64,000 nucleotides of DNA from Aureibaculum sp. 2308TA14-22 (GCF_040538665.1 NZ_JBEWXT010000001.1:124001-188000), one strand, 5' to 3'; positions 1-9,353 are shown, counted from the first letter of the stretch. Notes: a model not told the origin generated them from the letters alone. Program-made: numbers and translations.

Positions 1-1
1 G

Positions 2-29
2 TTGAAATAATAAATATTTCGTATCTTTG
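2..29 (+). promoter_or_regulatory. greA promoter
   Basis: A TTG at 2-4 and TATCTTTG at 22-29 are separated by 17 bp. This fits the Bacteroidota housekeeping promoter (TTG, 17-23 bp, TAnnTTTG). It points rightward to greA and the HIT gene. Confidence 0.65.
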
Positions 30-35
30 TAGGCG

Positions 36-69
36 AATCTCAACTCCGTTATATAGAGCTGGGATTTTT
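36..69 (+). terminator. Leader hairpin with T-run before greA
   Basis: Bases 36-46 pair with 56-66, with one mismatch and one G-T pair, and five T residues follow. The hairpin lies between the promoter and greA, so it could act as an attenuator in the greA leader. It could also terminate an upstream transcript. The function is inferred from shape only. Confidence 0.4.
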
Positions 70-94
70 GTATTTTATTAAAAATGATTAAGTT

Positions 95-571
95 ATGAGT
101 AAAGTTTCTTATTACACAGCAGAAGGATTAAAAAAATTAAAGGAAGAACTAGAACAATTAGAGCATGTTGAAAGGCCTAGGGTTACTAATGCTATTTCAG
201 AAGCTAGAGATAAAGGTGATTTGAGCGAAAATGCGGAATACCATGCTGCAAAAGAAGAGCAATCTTTGTTAGAATATAAAATTGCTCAATTAAAAAATGT
301 GGTTGCATCTGCACGATTAATTGATGAGTCGCAATTAGATACGTCTAAAGTTTTGGCATTATCAACTGTTAAAATAAAAAACGTTGCTAATAATATGGTA
401 GTCAGTTATACATTGGTTGCCAATTCAGAGGCTGATTTTAAAGCGGCTAAAATTTCCGTTGATTCTCCGATAGGAAAAGGATTATTAGGTAAAAAAGTAG
501 GAGAAATTGCTGAAGTAAATGCTCCAAATGGTGTCATGAAATTTGAAATTTTAGAGATAACTAGATCTTAG
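95..571 (+). CDS. greA: Transcription elongation factor GreA
   Basis: The 158-residue product has the full length of GreA. The N-terminal coiled coil (about residues 1-75) carries the conserved acidic tip, seen as DKGDLSENAEYHAAKEE, which enters the RNA polymerase secondary channel and stimulates cleavage of backtracked RNA. The C-terminal FKBP-like domain (about 80-158) includes the family motif SPIGKGLLGKKVG. The HIT gene begins 1 base after its stop, so the two are probably co-transcribed from the promoter at 2-29. The assignment is secure. Confidence 0.96.
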   Translation: MSKVSYYTAEGLKKLKEELEQLEHVERPRVTNAISEARDKGDLSENAEYHAAKEEQSLLEYKIAQLKNVVASARLIDESQLDTSKVLALSTVKIKNVANNMVVSYTLVANSEADFKAAKISVDSPIGKGLLGKKVGEIAEVNAPNGVMKFEILEITRS

Positions 572-572
572 T

Positions 573-962
573 ATGTCAATATTTACGAAAATAATTAACG
601 GAGAAATACCGTGCTATAAAGTAGCGGAAAACGATGATTTTTTTGCATTTTTAGACATCAATCCGAATGCTAAAGGGCATACGTTGGTTATACCAAAAAA
701 AGAGGTAAATAAAATTTTTGACTTAGACGAAGACACTTACAGTGGGCTTATGCAATTTTCAAGAAAAATTGCCATTGCTATGGAAAAAGCAATTCCATGT
801 GAACGTATCGGTATGTCTGTTATTGGTTTGGAAGTGCCTCATGTGCACGTGCATTTAATTCCGTTAAATGATATGAAAGATGCTACTTTTAGGCAAAAAG
901 TAAACTTAAGTAAAGAAGAGTTTGAAGAAGTGGCAGCTAAAATAGCTGAGAATTTAGACTAG
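573..962 (+). CDS. HIT family nucleotide hydrolase
   Basis: This 129-residue protein is a complete histidine-triad enzyme of the HINT/PKCI type. The catalytic triad is seen as HVHVHLIP near residue 92, and the N-terminal IINGEIPCYKV and FLDINP segments are typical. The family hydrolyses AMP linked to amines or other groups; the physiological substrate here is not known. It directly follows greA and converges with the histidine kinase gene, leaving only a few bases between the stops. Confidence 0.93.
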   Translation: MSIFTKIINGEIPCYKVAENDDFFAFLDINPNAKGHTLVIPKKEVNKIFDLDEDTYSGLMQFSRKIAIAMEKAIPCERIGMSVIGLEVPHVHVHLIPLNDMKDATFRQKVNLSKEEFEEVAAKIAENLD

Positions 963-966
963 GGTT

Positions 967-2160
967 TTACAGTTCTTTTAATAACACACTCATTGTAGTA
1001 CCCACACCAATCTCAGATTTTTCAACAAGAATTTTACCATCGTGGTAATCTTCCATAATTCTTTTGGTTAGTGATAAACCTAACCCCCAACCCCGTCTTT
1101 TGGTAGTGAAGCCAGGTTCAAATATTTTGCGGTATAAATTTTTAGGAATACCTTTACCGGTATCCGTCACTTGCACTTGAACAAATTTGCCATCCTTAGA
1201 AAACACCTTAATTCGTAACGTTCCTTTTCCTTCCATGGCATCAATGGCATTTTTCACTAAATTCTCAATTACCCATGAGAATAATTGCTGATTGATCATA
1301 GCGTAAATTTTCTCATCTTCATCTGTATCAAAATGATAATCAATAAGCTTAGAACTTCTGGAAGAGTAATAATCAAAAGATTTTTTGGTTTCTAACACAA
1401 TATTGTGTCTAGTCAATTTAGGAATAGAACCTATTTTAGAGAATCGGTTGGCAATGGTATTGAGGCGTTCAATATCCTTTTCAATTTCCATTACCGTATT
1501 TTCATCGGTATTGTCCATTCTAAGTATTTCTACCCATCCCAGTAATGAAGACAATGGTGTGCCAATCTGATGAGCAGTTTCTTTAGCCATCCCTGCCCAA
1601 AGCTTGTTTTGTTCAGCTACTTTTGTTGATCTAAATACCAGATAAATTACAATGGTAAAAAGGCATAAAATAAATAATAGTGCCAACGGGTAGTATCTTA
1701 ACTTGTATAAAAGGTCTGAATTTCTATAATAGATAAAATCGGTAACAGGTCCTTCAAGAGATTCGTAAGTAACTGTCAATTGATTGTTTTCTTTTCGCAT
1801 TTCTGCCAATTGGTTGGCAAGGTACATCCTGTCCTTATCAGGCAGATCGTTATATGAAGTGGTTTTATCTTCAACATCCAAATTAGCCCATCTTTTTATA
1901 ACATTATCCTCAGTTGTGTAAATCATAGGGATATTATTATTACTTAGGATAATTTTTTCTTCTAAAGAAAAATCGGCATTTAAATTGGATATGCCCGAAG
2001 CATTTTTATAAGCAGCAGCCAAAATTTCCATTTTGGTACGTTCTTCTTGTTTAAAATTTTTGAAGAATGTATTGGTATTCCATAAAATAAGAGCAACCAA
2101 TATAAAGGCTGCCGATATCAATATCCATCTAATGATATTCTTGCTAAAGGGGAGATTCAT
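967..2160 (-). CDS. Membrane sensor histidine kinase
   Basis: The 397-residue protein has a transmembrane segment at about 9-31, an extracytoplasmic region to about 155 and a second membrane segment at about 157-177. The phosphoacceptor box follows (AKETAHQIGTPLSSLLGW, histidine near 197). A HATPase domain comes last, with an N box (NLVKNAIDAM), G1 (DTGKGIP) and G2 (GWGLGLSLTKRI). No response regulator is adjacent, so it is an orphan kinase and its signal is unknown. It overlaps no neighbour and reads toward the HIT gene. Confidence 0.9.
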   Translation of the reverse strand: MNLPFSKNIIRWILISAAFILVALILWNTNTFFKNFKQEERTKMEILAAAYKNASGISNLNADFSLEEKIILSNNNIPMIYTTEDNVIKRWANLDVEDKTTSYNDLPDKDRMYLANQLAEMRKENNQLTVTYESLEGPVTDFIYYRNSDLLYKLRYYPLALLFILCLFTIVIYLVFRSTKVAEQNKLWAGMAKETAHQIGTPLSSLLGWVEILRMDNTDENTVMEIEKDIERLNTIANRFSKIGSIPKLTRHNIVLETKKSFDYYSSRSSKLIDYHFDTDEDEKIYAMINQQLFSWVIENLVKNAIDAMEGKGTLRIKVFSKDGKFVQVQVTDTGKGIPKNLYRKIFEPGFTTKRRGWGLGLSLTKRIMEDYHDGKILVEKSEIGVGTTMSVLLKEL

Positions 2161-2253
2161 TGTAACAAAGATAAAATTATCTGTCGATATAACTAAAAAA
2201 AATATCCGTTATTATGTTTGTTAATTGAGTATTTTTGTTTTTTTATTAACATT

Positions 2254-3117
2254 ATGATGATAACTATTGATGTAGAAAATATTCCGACTGCCAAATTACA
2301 TTCCTATTTGTTAAGTGCAGTTGCACCAAGACCCATTGCTTTTGCAAGTACAATTGATGCTAATGGTAATCCAAATTTGTCTCCTTTTAGTTTTTTTAAT
2401 GTGTTTAGTGCTAATCCACCAATACTCATTTTTTCACCAGCCAGACGGGGTAGGGACAATACTACAAAACACACTTTTGAGAACGTAAAAGAAGTAAAAG
2501 AGGTAGTTATTAATGTTGTTAATTATGCCATTGCTCAGCAAATGTCATTGTCAAGTACAGAATATGCAAAAGGAGTAAATGAGTTTGAAAAAGCTGGATT
2601 TACCATGTTGCCCTCTGAAGCTATTAAACCATTTAGAGTGGCAGAATCGCCCATACAGTTTGAGTGTAAAGTAAATGAAATTGTGGAATTGGGCAAGGAA
2701 GGCGGAGCGGGTAACTTGATTATTTGTGAAGTTTTAAAAATGCATATTGATGAGAGCATTTTAGGTGATGATGGGGTTATTAATCAGGAAAAACTGGATT
2801 TGATTGCTAGGGCTGGGGGTAGTTATTATTCAAGAGCCAAAGATGGCTTTTTTGAAATACCCAAACCTTTACAGAAATTGGGAATTGGTGTAGATCAAAT
2901 TCCTGATCAAATTAAAAAAAGTAATATCCTTACTGGGAATAATTTAGGGATGTTGGGCAATGTGGAATCTATACCTAATCAACAAGATGTTGATAACTTT
3001 GCTAAGGTTAACCCTAATTTTATAGGGCTAAAAACAGAAGAAAAACATAAGTTTGCACAAGAGTTTTTAGAAAAAAATGATGTATTAAGTGCTTGGAAAG
3101 TACTTTTAATTAAATAA
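2254..3117 (+). CDS. Flavin reductase-like domain protein
   Basis: The fold is the FMN-binding split barrel of the flavin-reductase family: SAVAPRPIAFAST near residue 20, followed by SPFSFFNVFSANPP, is the FMN-binding signature. The ATG at 2254 is preferred because the upstream in-frame extension is not typical of the family. The protein is about 287 residues. Members reduce flavins or act as small oxidoreductases, and the substrate cannot be told from sequence. The DUF3127 gene follows 10 bases downstream. Confidence 0.85.
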   Translation: MMITIDVENIPTAKLHSYLLSAVAPRPIAFASTIDANGNPNLSPFSFFNVFSANPPILIFSPARRGRDNTTKHTFENVKEVKEVVINVVNYAIAQQMSLSSTEYAKGVNEFEKAGFTMLPSEAIKPFRVAESPIQFECKVNEIVELGKEGGAGNLIICEVLKMHIDESILGDDGVINQEKLDLIARAGGSYYSRAKDGFFEIPKPLQKLGIGVDQIPDQIKKSNILTGNNLGMLGNVESIPNQQDVDNFAKVNPNFIGLKTEEKHKFAQEFLEKNDVLSAWKVLLIK

Positions 3118-3127
3118 TTACAATAAA

Positions 3128-3502
3128 ATGGAAGTTACAGGAAAAATTAAAAAAATTGACGAAACTAAAACATTTGGAGCTAGTGGATTCAGAAAACGTG
3201 AAATGGTAGTTACTACTGATGAGCAATATCCGCAGATGATACTAATAGAGTTTGTTCAAGATAAGACAAGTTTGTTAGATGCTTATAATGAAGGTGACCA
3301 AGTTAAAGTTAATATCAATTTAAGAGGAAGAGAGTGGATTAACCCAGAGGGAGAAGCCAAATATTTTAATTCTATTGTAGGGTGGAGAATAGAAAAATTA
3401 CAATCTGAAGCTCCAAATGCAGTTCCTCCAGTTGAAGCTGTTGATGCTTTTCAACCAGCAGATAATGTTTCTAGTGAAGAACCAGATGATTTGCCGTTCT
3501 AA
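3128..3502 (+). CDS. DUF3127 family protein
   Basis: This is a 124-residue protein with a single-stranded-DNA-binding-like OB fold layout (TGKIKKIDETKTFGASGFRKREMVV, then a W-containing strand near residue 87). It has an acidic tail ending DDLPF, which resembles the SSB C-terminal tip. The family is widespread in Bacteroidota and has no established function. The likeness to SSB tails is my observation and not a proof of DNA binding. A terminator follows. Confidence 0.82.
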   Translation: MEVTGKIKKIDETKTFGASGFRKREMVVTTDEQYPQMILIEFVQDKTSLLDAYNEGDQVKVNINLRGREWINPEGEAKYFNSIVGWRIEKLQSEAPNAVPPVEAVDAFQPADNVSSEEPDDLPF

Positions 3503-3536
3503 GAGATTTGTCAAATAAAAATGTATAAAATAATTT

Positions 3537-3568
3537 AAGCCTTTTAGTATTTGACTAAAAGGCTTTTT
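3537..3568 (+). terminator. Rho-independent terminator
   Basis: A perfect 12-bp stem (3537-3548 with 3554-3565) has a 5-base loop and a T-run. It ends the flavin reductase/DUF3127 transcript just before aat. Confidence 0.85.
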
Positions 3569-3576
3569 AGTTAAAA

Positions 3577-4206
3577 ATGGTTCTTTTATCAGATAAATTA
3601 TGGTTTCCACCAGTTGAAAATGCCTCGCCAGAAGGCATTATAGCTTTTGGTGGTGATTTGTCTACAGATAGACTATTACTAGCCTATAAAAGCGGAATTT
3701 TTCCTTGGTATAGCCAAGGTGAACCTATTGTTTGGCATAGTCCGGGCAAAAGAATGGTATTGTTTCCAAACGAGTTGAAAGTTTCTAAGAGTATGCAACA
3801 AGTTCTGAAAAAAGATAAGTTTAAAGTTACGTTCAATCAGAATTTCAAGGAAGTAATCAGGGCTTGCAAAACTATTTACCGAGAAGGGCAGGGCGGAACC
3901 TGGATAACTGACGAAATGGAACGGGCTTATATTAAATTATATGAATTAGGATATGCAAAATCGGTTGAGGTTTGGTTAGACAACAAATTAGTTGGTGGAC
4001 TTTATGGTGTTGATTTAGGGACTATCTTTTGTGGCGAAAGTATGTTTAGTATTGTTTCTAATGCATCTAAAGTTGCGTTTATAAAATTGGTAGAAAAACT
4101 GCACAACGAAGATTATAAACTAATAGATTGTCAAGTTTATAATGAACACTTGGCTAGTTTAGGAGCAAAAGAAATTCCAAGAGCCGAATTTTTGAAGTAT
4201 CTTTGA
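3577..4206 (+). CDS. aat: Leucyl/phenylalanyl-tRNA-protein transferase
   Basis: The 209-residue product has the Aat hallmarks: WFPP near the N terminus, GIIAFGGDL, then YKSGIFPWY and WHSPGKRMVL. It transfers Leu or Phe from aminoacyl-tRNA to N-terminal Arg or Lys of proteins, marking them for ClpAP/ClpS degradation. The length is normal. The gene starts just after the terminator at 3537-3568. Confidence 0.95.
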   Translation: MVLLSDKLWFPPVENASPEGIIAFGGDLSTDRLLLAYKSGIFPWYSQGEPIVWHSPGKRMVLFPNELKVSKSMQQVLKKDKFKVTFNQNFKEVIRACKTIYREGQGGTWITDEMERAYIKLYELGYAKSVEVWLDNKLVGGLYGVDLGTIFCGESMFSIVSNASKVAFIKLVEKLHNEDYKLIDCQVYNEHLASLGAKEIPRAEFLKYL

Positions 4207-4230
4207 TGTGACTAATTTCATTAAATTGTT

Positions 4231-4557
4231 ATGAACATACAAAACGCACAACAAGAAGTAGATAATTGGATAAAAGAACACGGTGTTCGTTATTTTAATG
4301 AGCTTACCAACATGGCTCAACTTACAGAAGAAGTAGGTGAAGTAGCACGAATTATTGCTAGACGCTATGGAGAACAAAGTGAAAAAGAATCAGATAAAAA
4401 TAAAGATCTGGGCGAAGAATTGGCAGATGTTATGTTTGTGGTTTTGTGCTTGGCAAACCAAACAGGCATTGATTTACAAGCAGCTTTTGATAAAAAAATG
4501 GATATTAAAACCAAACGCGACCACGACCGTCATCACAACAATAAAAAATTAAAATAA
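4231..4557 (+). CDS. MazG-like nucleotide pyrophosphohydrolase
   Basis: This 108-residue protein has the MazG fold metal-binding pattern: EEVGEVARII near residue 32 and LGEELADVMFVVLCLAN near residue 60 supply the E-x2-E and E-x2-D ligands. The family hydrolyses (d)NTPs to monophosphates and pyrophosphate, often as house-cleaning. Its stop overlaps the start of the next gene by one base (TAATG), so the pair is translationally coupled. Confidence 0.9.
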   Translation: MNIQNAQQEVDNWIKEHGVRYFNELTNMAQLTEEVGEVARIIARRYGEQSEKESDKNKDLGEELADVMFVVLCLANQTGIDLQAAFDKKMDIKTKRDHDRHHNNKKLK

Positions 4558-4805
4558 TGACATTTTTAGAAAAAATTAAAACCGCCTTTTTTTGGAAACG
4601 GGCATTGATGATTATTATTCCGTTTTTTGTGTTTTTGGTAATTATTTCATTGCTGCTCAATAGTTTTTCGGCAATAATCGGAGCGGATTGGGCCAAAATA
4701 ATGGAAGATAATTTTTATCATGGCAAATGGAAATTGTTCTTTGCCACCAAAATCATGGTCAGTATTTTATATGGTCTTTGGGTAACGAATAGAAATGTGA
4801 AATAG
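4557..4805 (+). CDS. Small membrane protein
   Basis: The 82-residue protein has one clear membrane segment (about residues 16-38) and a shorter hydrophobic C-terminal stretch (about 60-77). I do not recognise the family. The one-base overlap with the MazG-like gene and the absence of a gap show that it is a real downstream gene and not a chance ORF. Confidence 0.65.
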   Translation: MTFLEKIKTAFFWKRALMIIIPFFVFLVIISLLLNSFSAIIGADWAKIMEDNFYHGKWKLFFATKIMVSILYGLWVTNRNVK

Positions 4806-4814
4806 AAGCCCCTC

Positions 4815-4920
4815 CTAACCTCCCCTAAGGGGAGGAACTTGTTGAGGGTAAAGAAAATATTCTGCCGCAATCTTATTTAGCGTGATTGCTCACTCCCTTC
4901 GGTAGGGCTAGGGTGAGCAA
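4815..4920. repeat. Intergenic palindromic repeats between convergent genes
   Basis: There are two inverted repeats: a 7-bp perfect arm pair around TAA (4819-4825 with 4829-4835, sequence CCTCCCC/GGGGAGG), and 8-bp arms TTGCTCAC (4886-4893) with GTGAGCAA (4913-4920). They fill the gap between two converging genes. G-rich palindromes of this look are frequent between genes in Flavobacteriaceae (recalled knowledge). They may also serve as a two-way terminator. Confidence 0.6.
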
Positions 4921-4927
4921 CTCCTCC

Positions 4928-7900
4928 TTAATCAAGCTTTATCAAATCAATTCCACTCTCTTTTACCTTATTGTTGAGTTCAGAAACATCATTTTTAAAG
5001 ATTTTGTATAATGCTGCTAATTCTTTGTCAATCGCAATGGTAATCTCTTTTTTAAACTGAACTTCTGCATCCGTTGGTCGGTAATCTCCCATTGAGGTTA
5101 AGGAGTTTACATGAGCTAATTTATTGTTCAATTTAATTGGAAAATTCAATGGATCTTGATTGCTCTTGCTTTTGGTCTGGTACAGATTGTTTTCAATTAC
5201 AGTAACTTCTTTTGCTATTTTACTGGCAAAATCCAAGAGGCCCTTATGTTTTTCTTTGTCCGTAATTGATTTTTTCAAAACCCCGATTTGATTTTTTACT
5301 TTCTTCACATTTTTTAAGGCTTTGTGAATTTCAGTCAGTTTATCTCTTACCTCTATTATAAAATCGAACTGAGCTTGCAAGTCTTCTTGGGTAGATTCAC
5401 TTCTTGGATCCTTTAAAATGGAAAAGTCTTTGGTATCGCTTTGCTTGTTTTTTGTCAACACCACAGAGTAATTGCCAGGTATAGCTTGCGGTCCACTTAA
5501 CGAAGCCCACCATAATATCATACCATCCACTTTTTCAGCACCCGCGTACATCATATTCCAATTAAAGATATTATTTCCAGGTTTAATTTTCAACGTTTCT
5601 TCTTTTTTATCCTTATCGGGATGTGTACTGTATTTTTTAATCAGTTTTTTGTTGTTATCCAAAAAGGAAAGTGAAATGGTATCCGTTTTGGCAGTATCTT
5701 TCATAAAGAAATTAACAGCGACACCACCATAATGGTTCTGTCCATTGGTTTTCGACTTGGCTCCTCTACCGCCGCCCATTTTATAACTGTCCATAGGTTT
5801 GTACAAAAAGAAATCTTTTGTAGTTAGGCTATTTTCTAATTGGTGTAAAGGTGTTAAATCATCAATAATCCAAAAAGAACGACCTTGTGTTGCGGCGATT
5901 AAATTATTGTTTTTGATGGTTAAATCGGTTATGGGTACAATTGGTAAGTTCAGCTGAAAGTTAGTCCAGTTGTTTCCGTCATCAAAGCTGATATACATAC
6001 CGCGTTCGGTTCCTGCATACAATAACCCTTTTCGTTTGGGGTCAGCACGTAAGGCTCTAGTAAAATCCTCATAGGCTATTCCGTTAGTAATTTTTCTCCA
6101 AGTAGCACCGAAATTAGTGGTTTTATAGATGTAGGGCTTGTAGTCCCCAGTTTTATATTTAGTACCTACAATGTAAGCACCGCCTTTATTGAACGGATCT
6201 ATTTCAATACTGTTAATCATCATCCATTCTGGCATATTTTTAGGAGTAACGTTTGTCCATGTTTTACCATCGTCTCTAGTTATATGCACTAATCCGTCAT
6301 CAGAACCCGTCCATATCAATCCTTTTTCAGTTGGAGATTCCGCCACGGCAAAAATGGTTGCATAATATTCAACGCCTGTATTATCTTTGGTAATAGGGCC
6401 ACCTGAAGGGCCTAAAGTTTTAGGGTCATTTCTTGTAAGGTCGGGACTCATTACTTCCCATGTTTGGCCCTCGTTCAGGGTATAGTGCAAATGATTGGAT
6501 GCCGCATATAATTTTTTGGGATTATTGGGCGAAAACAGTATCGGAAAATTCCATTGAAAGCGATACTTCATGTCTTCTGCACCATGCCCCATGGGGTCAT
6601 CTGGCCAAACGTTTATAGCCCGTCTTTCATTGGTTCTATGGTTGACACGTGTTAAAAAAGCACCATAACTACCACCATAAACAATATCGTTATTGTTTGG
6701 GTCAACAGCAATATGTGCACTTTCTCCTCCTGCTGTACTTTCCCAATCACTTTCTGTGATGTATCTACCGTCAGTTCTGTGAGAAATTCGTACGGTAGAA
6801 TTATCTTGTTGAGCTCCGTAAATTCGGTACGGAAAATGATTATCGGTGGTTACCCTGTAAAATTGAGAAGTAGGCTGGTTATGATAAGTTGACCAATTTT
6901 CACCAGCATCAAAACTAATTTGGGCACCGCCATCATCACCAATAATCATACGCTGATTATCATTTGGGTCTATCCATAAATCATGATGATCCCCATGTGG
7001 AGCTGCAAAAGTTTTATAGGTTTTTCCACCATCTTTAGATTGATGATAACGTACATTTAAGACATACAATCCATTTTCATCTTGTGTATCGGCGTATAGT
7101 CGTGTGTAGTACCAAGCACGCTGACGCAACTTTCTTTCTTTATTAATGAGTTTCCATGTTTTTCCAGCATCTGTAGATTTATAAACCCCACCATCTTTGT
7201 TTTCTATCAACGCCCAAACTATATCGGAATTTACGGGCGAAACCGTAACGCCACTTATGCCCCAAATGCCTTTAGGTAAACCTTCGTTGGTACTGATATT
7301 TGTCCATGTTTCGCCTTCATCTGTACTTTTATACAAACCAGAACCTTCACCGCCACTAGATAAACTGTAAGGTGTACGTCTAATGTTCCAAGTACTGGTA
7401 TATAAAATACGCGGATTATTAGGGTCTAGGATTAAATCGACTGCTCCAGCATCGGCATTTGCAAATAGTGTTTTTTTCCAAGTTTTACCACCATTTGTAG
7501 ATTTGTAAACACCGCGTTCGTTGGTAGATTTGTATAAATCGCCCATAACAGCAGCATACACTATATCAGGATTTTTAGGGTGAATTCTTACTCTAGAAAT
7601 ATGTCTAGAGTTTTTAAGTCCAATATGTTCCCATGTTTTTCCTGCATCCACACTTTTCCAAATGCCATCACCAGAAGATACATTACCGCGAACGGTTTTT
7701 TCGCCCATACCTACATAAATTACGTTGTTGTCCCATTCAGAAACCGCTACGGCACCTACTGATCCACCAAAAAATCCATCGGAAATATTTTCCCAAGTGT
7801 TACCGGCATCGGTAGTACGCCAAACGCCACCGCCCGTAGCACCAAAATAATAAAGGTTGGCTTTGCCAGGAACACCAGTTACCGCGGCACTTCTACCACC

Positions 7901-8056
7901 ACGGAATGGGCCGATATTTCGCCATTGCATAGCGTCGTAATATTTTTCTGCAAATTGAGGTTGTTGCGTTTTTTGTTTTTTTTGTCTTTTTTGTGCGTTA
8001 ACTTTGTCGGCAGTTGCAAATAATATGCAAACCGCTAGGAAGAGTATTTTTTTCAT
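4928..8056 (-). CDS. VPS10/sortilin-type beta-propeller protein
   Basis: A secreted 1042-residue protein with a signal peptide (about 1-21) and a long series of BNR/Asp-box motifs (repeated S-x-D-x-G-x-T-W, for example STDAGKTWKL and SVDAGKTWEH) across residues 40-740. This makes one or two large beta-propellers of the sortilin/VPS10 and photosystem-stability-factor type. The C-terminal part (about 800-1042) is a lysine-rich helical region. Such proteins are often annotated as glycosyl hydrolases in Bacteroidota, but no catalytic residues can be assigned. It lies outside the island. Confidence 0.85.
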   Translation of the reverse strand: MKKILFLAVCILFATADKVNAQKRQKKQKTQQPQFAEKYYDAMQWRNIGPFRGGRSAAVTGVPGKANLYYFGATGGGVWRTTDAGNTWENISDGFFGGSVGAVAVSEWDNNVIYVGMGEKTVRGNVSSGDGIWKSVDAGKTWEHIGLKNSRHISRVRIHPKNPDIVYAAVMGDLYKSTNERGVYKSTNGGKTWKKTLFANADAGAVDLILDPNNPRILYTSTWNIRRTPYSLSSGGEGSGLYKSTDEGETWTNISTNEGLPKGIWGISGVTVSPVNSDIVWALIENKDGGVYKSTDAGKTWKLINKERKLRQRAWYYTRLYADTQDENGLYVLNVRYHQSKDGGKTYKTFAAPHGDHHDLWIDPNDNQRMIIGDDGGAQISFDAGENWSTYHNQPTSQFYRVTTDNHFPYRIYGAQQDNSTVRISHRTDGRYITESDWESTAGGESAHIAVDPNNNDIVYGGSYGAFLTRVNHRTNERRAINVWPDDPMGHGAEDMKYRFQWNFPILFSPNNPKKLYAASNHLHYTLNEGQTWEVMSPDLTRNDPKTLGPSGGPITKDNTGVEYYATIFAVAESPTEKGLIWTGSDDGLVHITRDDGKTWTNVTPKNMPEWMMINSIEIDPFNKGGAYIVGTKYKTGDYKPYIYKTTNFGATWRKITNGIAYEDFTRALRADPKRKGLLYAGTERGMYISFDDGNNWTNFQLNLPIVPITDLTIKNNNLIAATQGRSFWIIDDLTPLHQLENSLTTKDFFLYKPMDSYKMGGGRGAKSKTNGQNHYGGVAVNFFMKDTAKTDTISLSFLDNNKKLIKKYSTHPDKDKKEETLKIKPGNNIFNWNMMYAGAEKVDGMILWWASLSGPQAIPGNYSVVLTKNKQSDTKDFSILKDPRSESTQEDLQAQFDFIIEVRDKLTEIHKALKNVKKVKNQIGVLKKSITDKEKHKGLLDFASKIAKEVTVIENNLYQTKSKSNQDPLNFPIKLNNKLAHVNSLTSMGDYRPTDAEVQFKKEITIAIDKELAALYKIFKNDVSELNNKVKESGIDLIKLD

Positions 8057-8117
8057 GGTTTTGGTTTGTTGATAGAAGTTAAAATTAAGAATAAAAGTTA
8101 ATATAGATACTTGTTGT

Positions 8118-9353
8118 ATGGATTTATTTTTAGATTATACTGATAAACAAATAGTTACTTCAAAAGTTAAGATTTCTGGATCTAAAAGTGAATCAAACCG
8201 TTTGTTGATTTTACAGCAATTTTATCCCAATCTAACCTTAAAAAATGTATCAGATTCTGATGATTCTGTGCATTTGACACATGCTTTACAATCAACAAAA
8301 GAGTTAGTCGATATTGGCCATGCGGGTACTGCAATGCGTTTTTTGACTGCCTATTTTTCTGTAAAAGAGGGCAGGGAAGTAGTACTTACTGGCTCTGAAC
8401 GAATGCAAAATCGTCCCATAAAAATATTAGTAAATGCGTTACGGATGCTGGGTGCGGATATTGAGTATATGGATAAGGAAGGTTATCCACCATTAAAAAT
8501 AAAAGGGAAGAAAATTACAAAGCAGAAAGTTTCCATAAAAGGAAATGTGAGCAGTCAATATATTTCTGCCTTGGTATTGATTGCCCCAACATTGGAAAAC
8601 GGATTGGAAATAGAATTATTAGAAGAGATTACTTCTAGACCCTATCTGGAAATGACCTTGGATTTGCTAAATCAATTAGGAATTGTTACCATTTGGGAAG
8701 AAAACAGCATCAAAATTCAACCTCAAGAATCCATAAAAGATAAAATTATAACCGTTGAATCCGATTGGAGCTCGGCTTCTTATTTTTATAGTTTAGTTGC
8801 TTTGAGTGAGGTAGGTAAAAGCATTACTTTATCATCATACAACAAAAAAAGTTTGCAAGGCGATAGCTGCTTAGCGAGTATTTACGAAAATTTTGGAGTA
8901 GTAACCGAATTTAATAATAACTCCATTCGACTTATTAAAACGAATGTCATTCAGAGCGATAGTGAAGAGTCTCAATCTTTGAAATTCGATTTAAGAAATG
9001 CTCCCGACATTGCCCAAACCATAGCAGTTACTTGTTTTGGATTAGGTATGGCTTGTGATTTAACAGGGTTGCACACGCTAAAAATAAAAGAAACCGACAG
9101 ATTAGTTGCTTTGCAAAACGAACTACAAAAGTTTGGTGCTGAAGTTGAAATTACTGATAAAAGTTTACATTTAAAAATTTCAACCAAAGGGTTTACTAAA
9201 AATGTTACTGTAAAAACCTATAACGACCACCGAATGGCAATGGCATTTGCCCCATTAGCATTAAAAGTGGCTTTTACCATACAAGATGCCGATGTGGTTA
9301 CGAAGTCCTATGTTAACTTTTGGGAGGATTTGGATTCTTGCTTAAAAGGTTAA
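8118..9353 (+). CDS. aroA: EPSP synthase (3-phosphoshikimate 1-carboxyvinyltransferase)
   Basis: The 411-residue enzyme of the shikimate pathway joins phosphoenolpyruvate to shikimate-3-phosphate. Seen motifs are KISGSKSESNRLL near residue 18, HAGTAMRFL (PEP site) near 74, SSQYISALVL, DWSSASYFY, ETDRL and YNDHRMAMAFAPLAL near the C terminus. One loop (about residues 276-292) is encoded by an inserted piece of a dispersed repeat (separate entry). The conserved sites remain intact, so the enzyme should be active. Confidence 0.95.
   Translation: MDLFLDYTDKQIVTSKVKISGSKSESNRLLILQQFYPNLTLKNVSDSDDSVHLTHALQSTKELVDIGHAGTAMRFLTAYFSVKEGREVVLTGSERMQNRPIKILVNALRMLGADIEYMDKEGYPPLKIKGKKITKQKVSIKGNVSSQYISALVLIAPTLENGLEIELLEEITSRPYLEMTLDLLNQLGIVTIWEENSIKIQPQESIKDKIITVESDWSSASYFYSLVALSEVGKSITLSSYNKKSLQGDSCLASIYENFGVVTEFNNNSIRLIKTNVIQSDSEESQSLKFDLRNAPDIAQTIAVTCFGLGMACDLTGLHTLKIKETDRLVALQNELQKFGAEVEITDKSLHLKISTKGFTKNVTVKTYNDHRMAMAFAPLALKVAFTIQDADVVTKSYVNFWEDLDSCLKG
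8946..8975 (+). repeat. Dispersed repeat fragment within aroA
   Basis: The bases GTCATTCAGAGCGATAGTGA and what follows resemble a short repeat often found between genes in Flavobacteriaceae (recalled, not searched). Here it is read in frame and encodes about 10 residues (IQSDSEESQS) in a loop just before the conserved NAPDIAQT segment of AroA. Confidence 0.45.

Noticed and set aside
2535-2759. Antisense frame within the flavin reductase gene
   Set aside because: It is a shadow with no start context and no domain.
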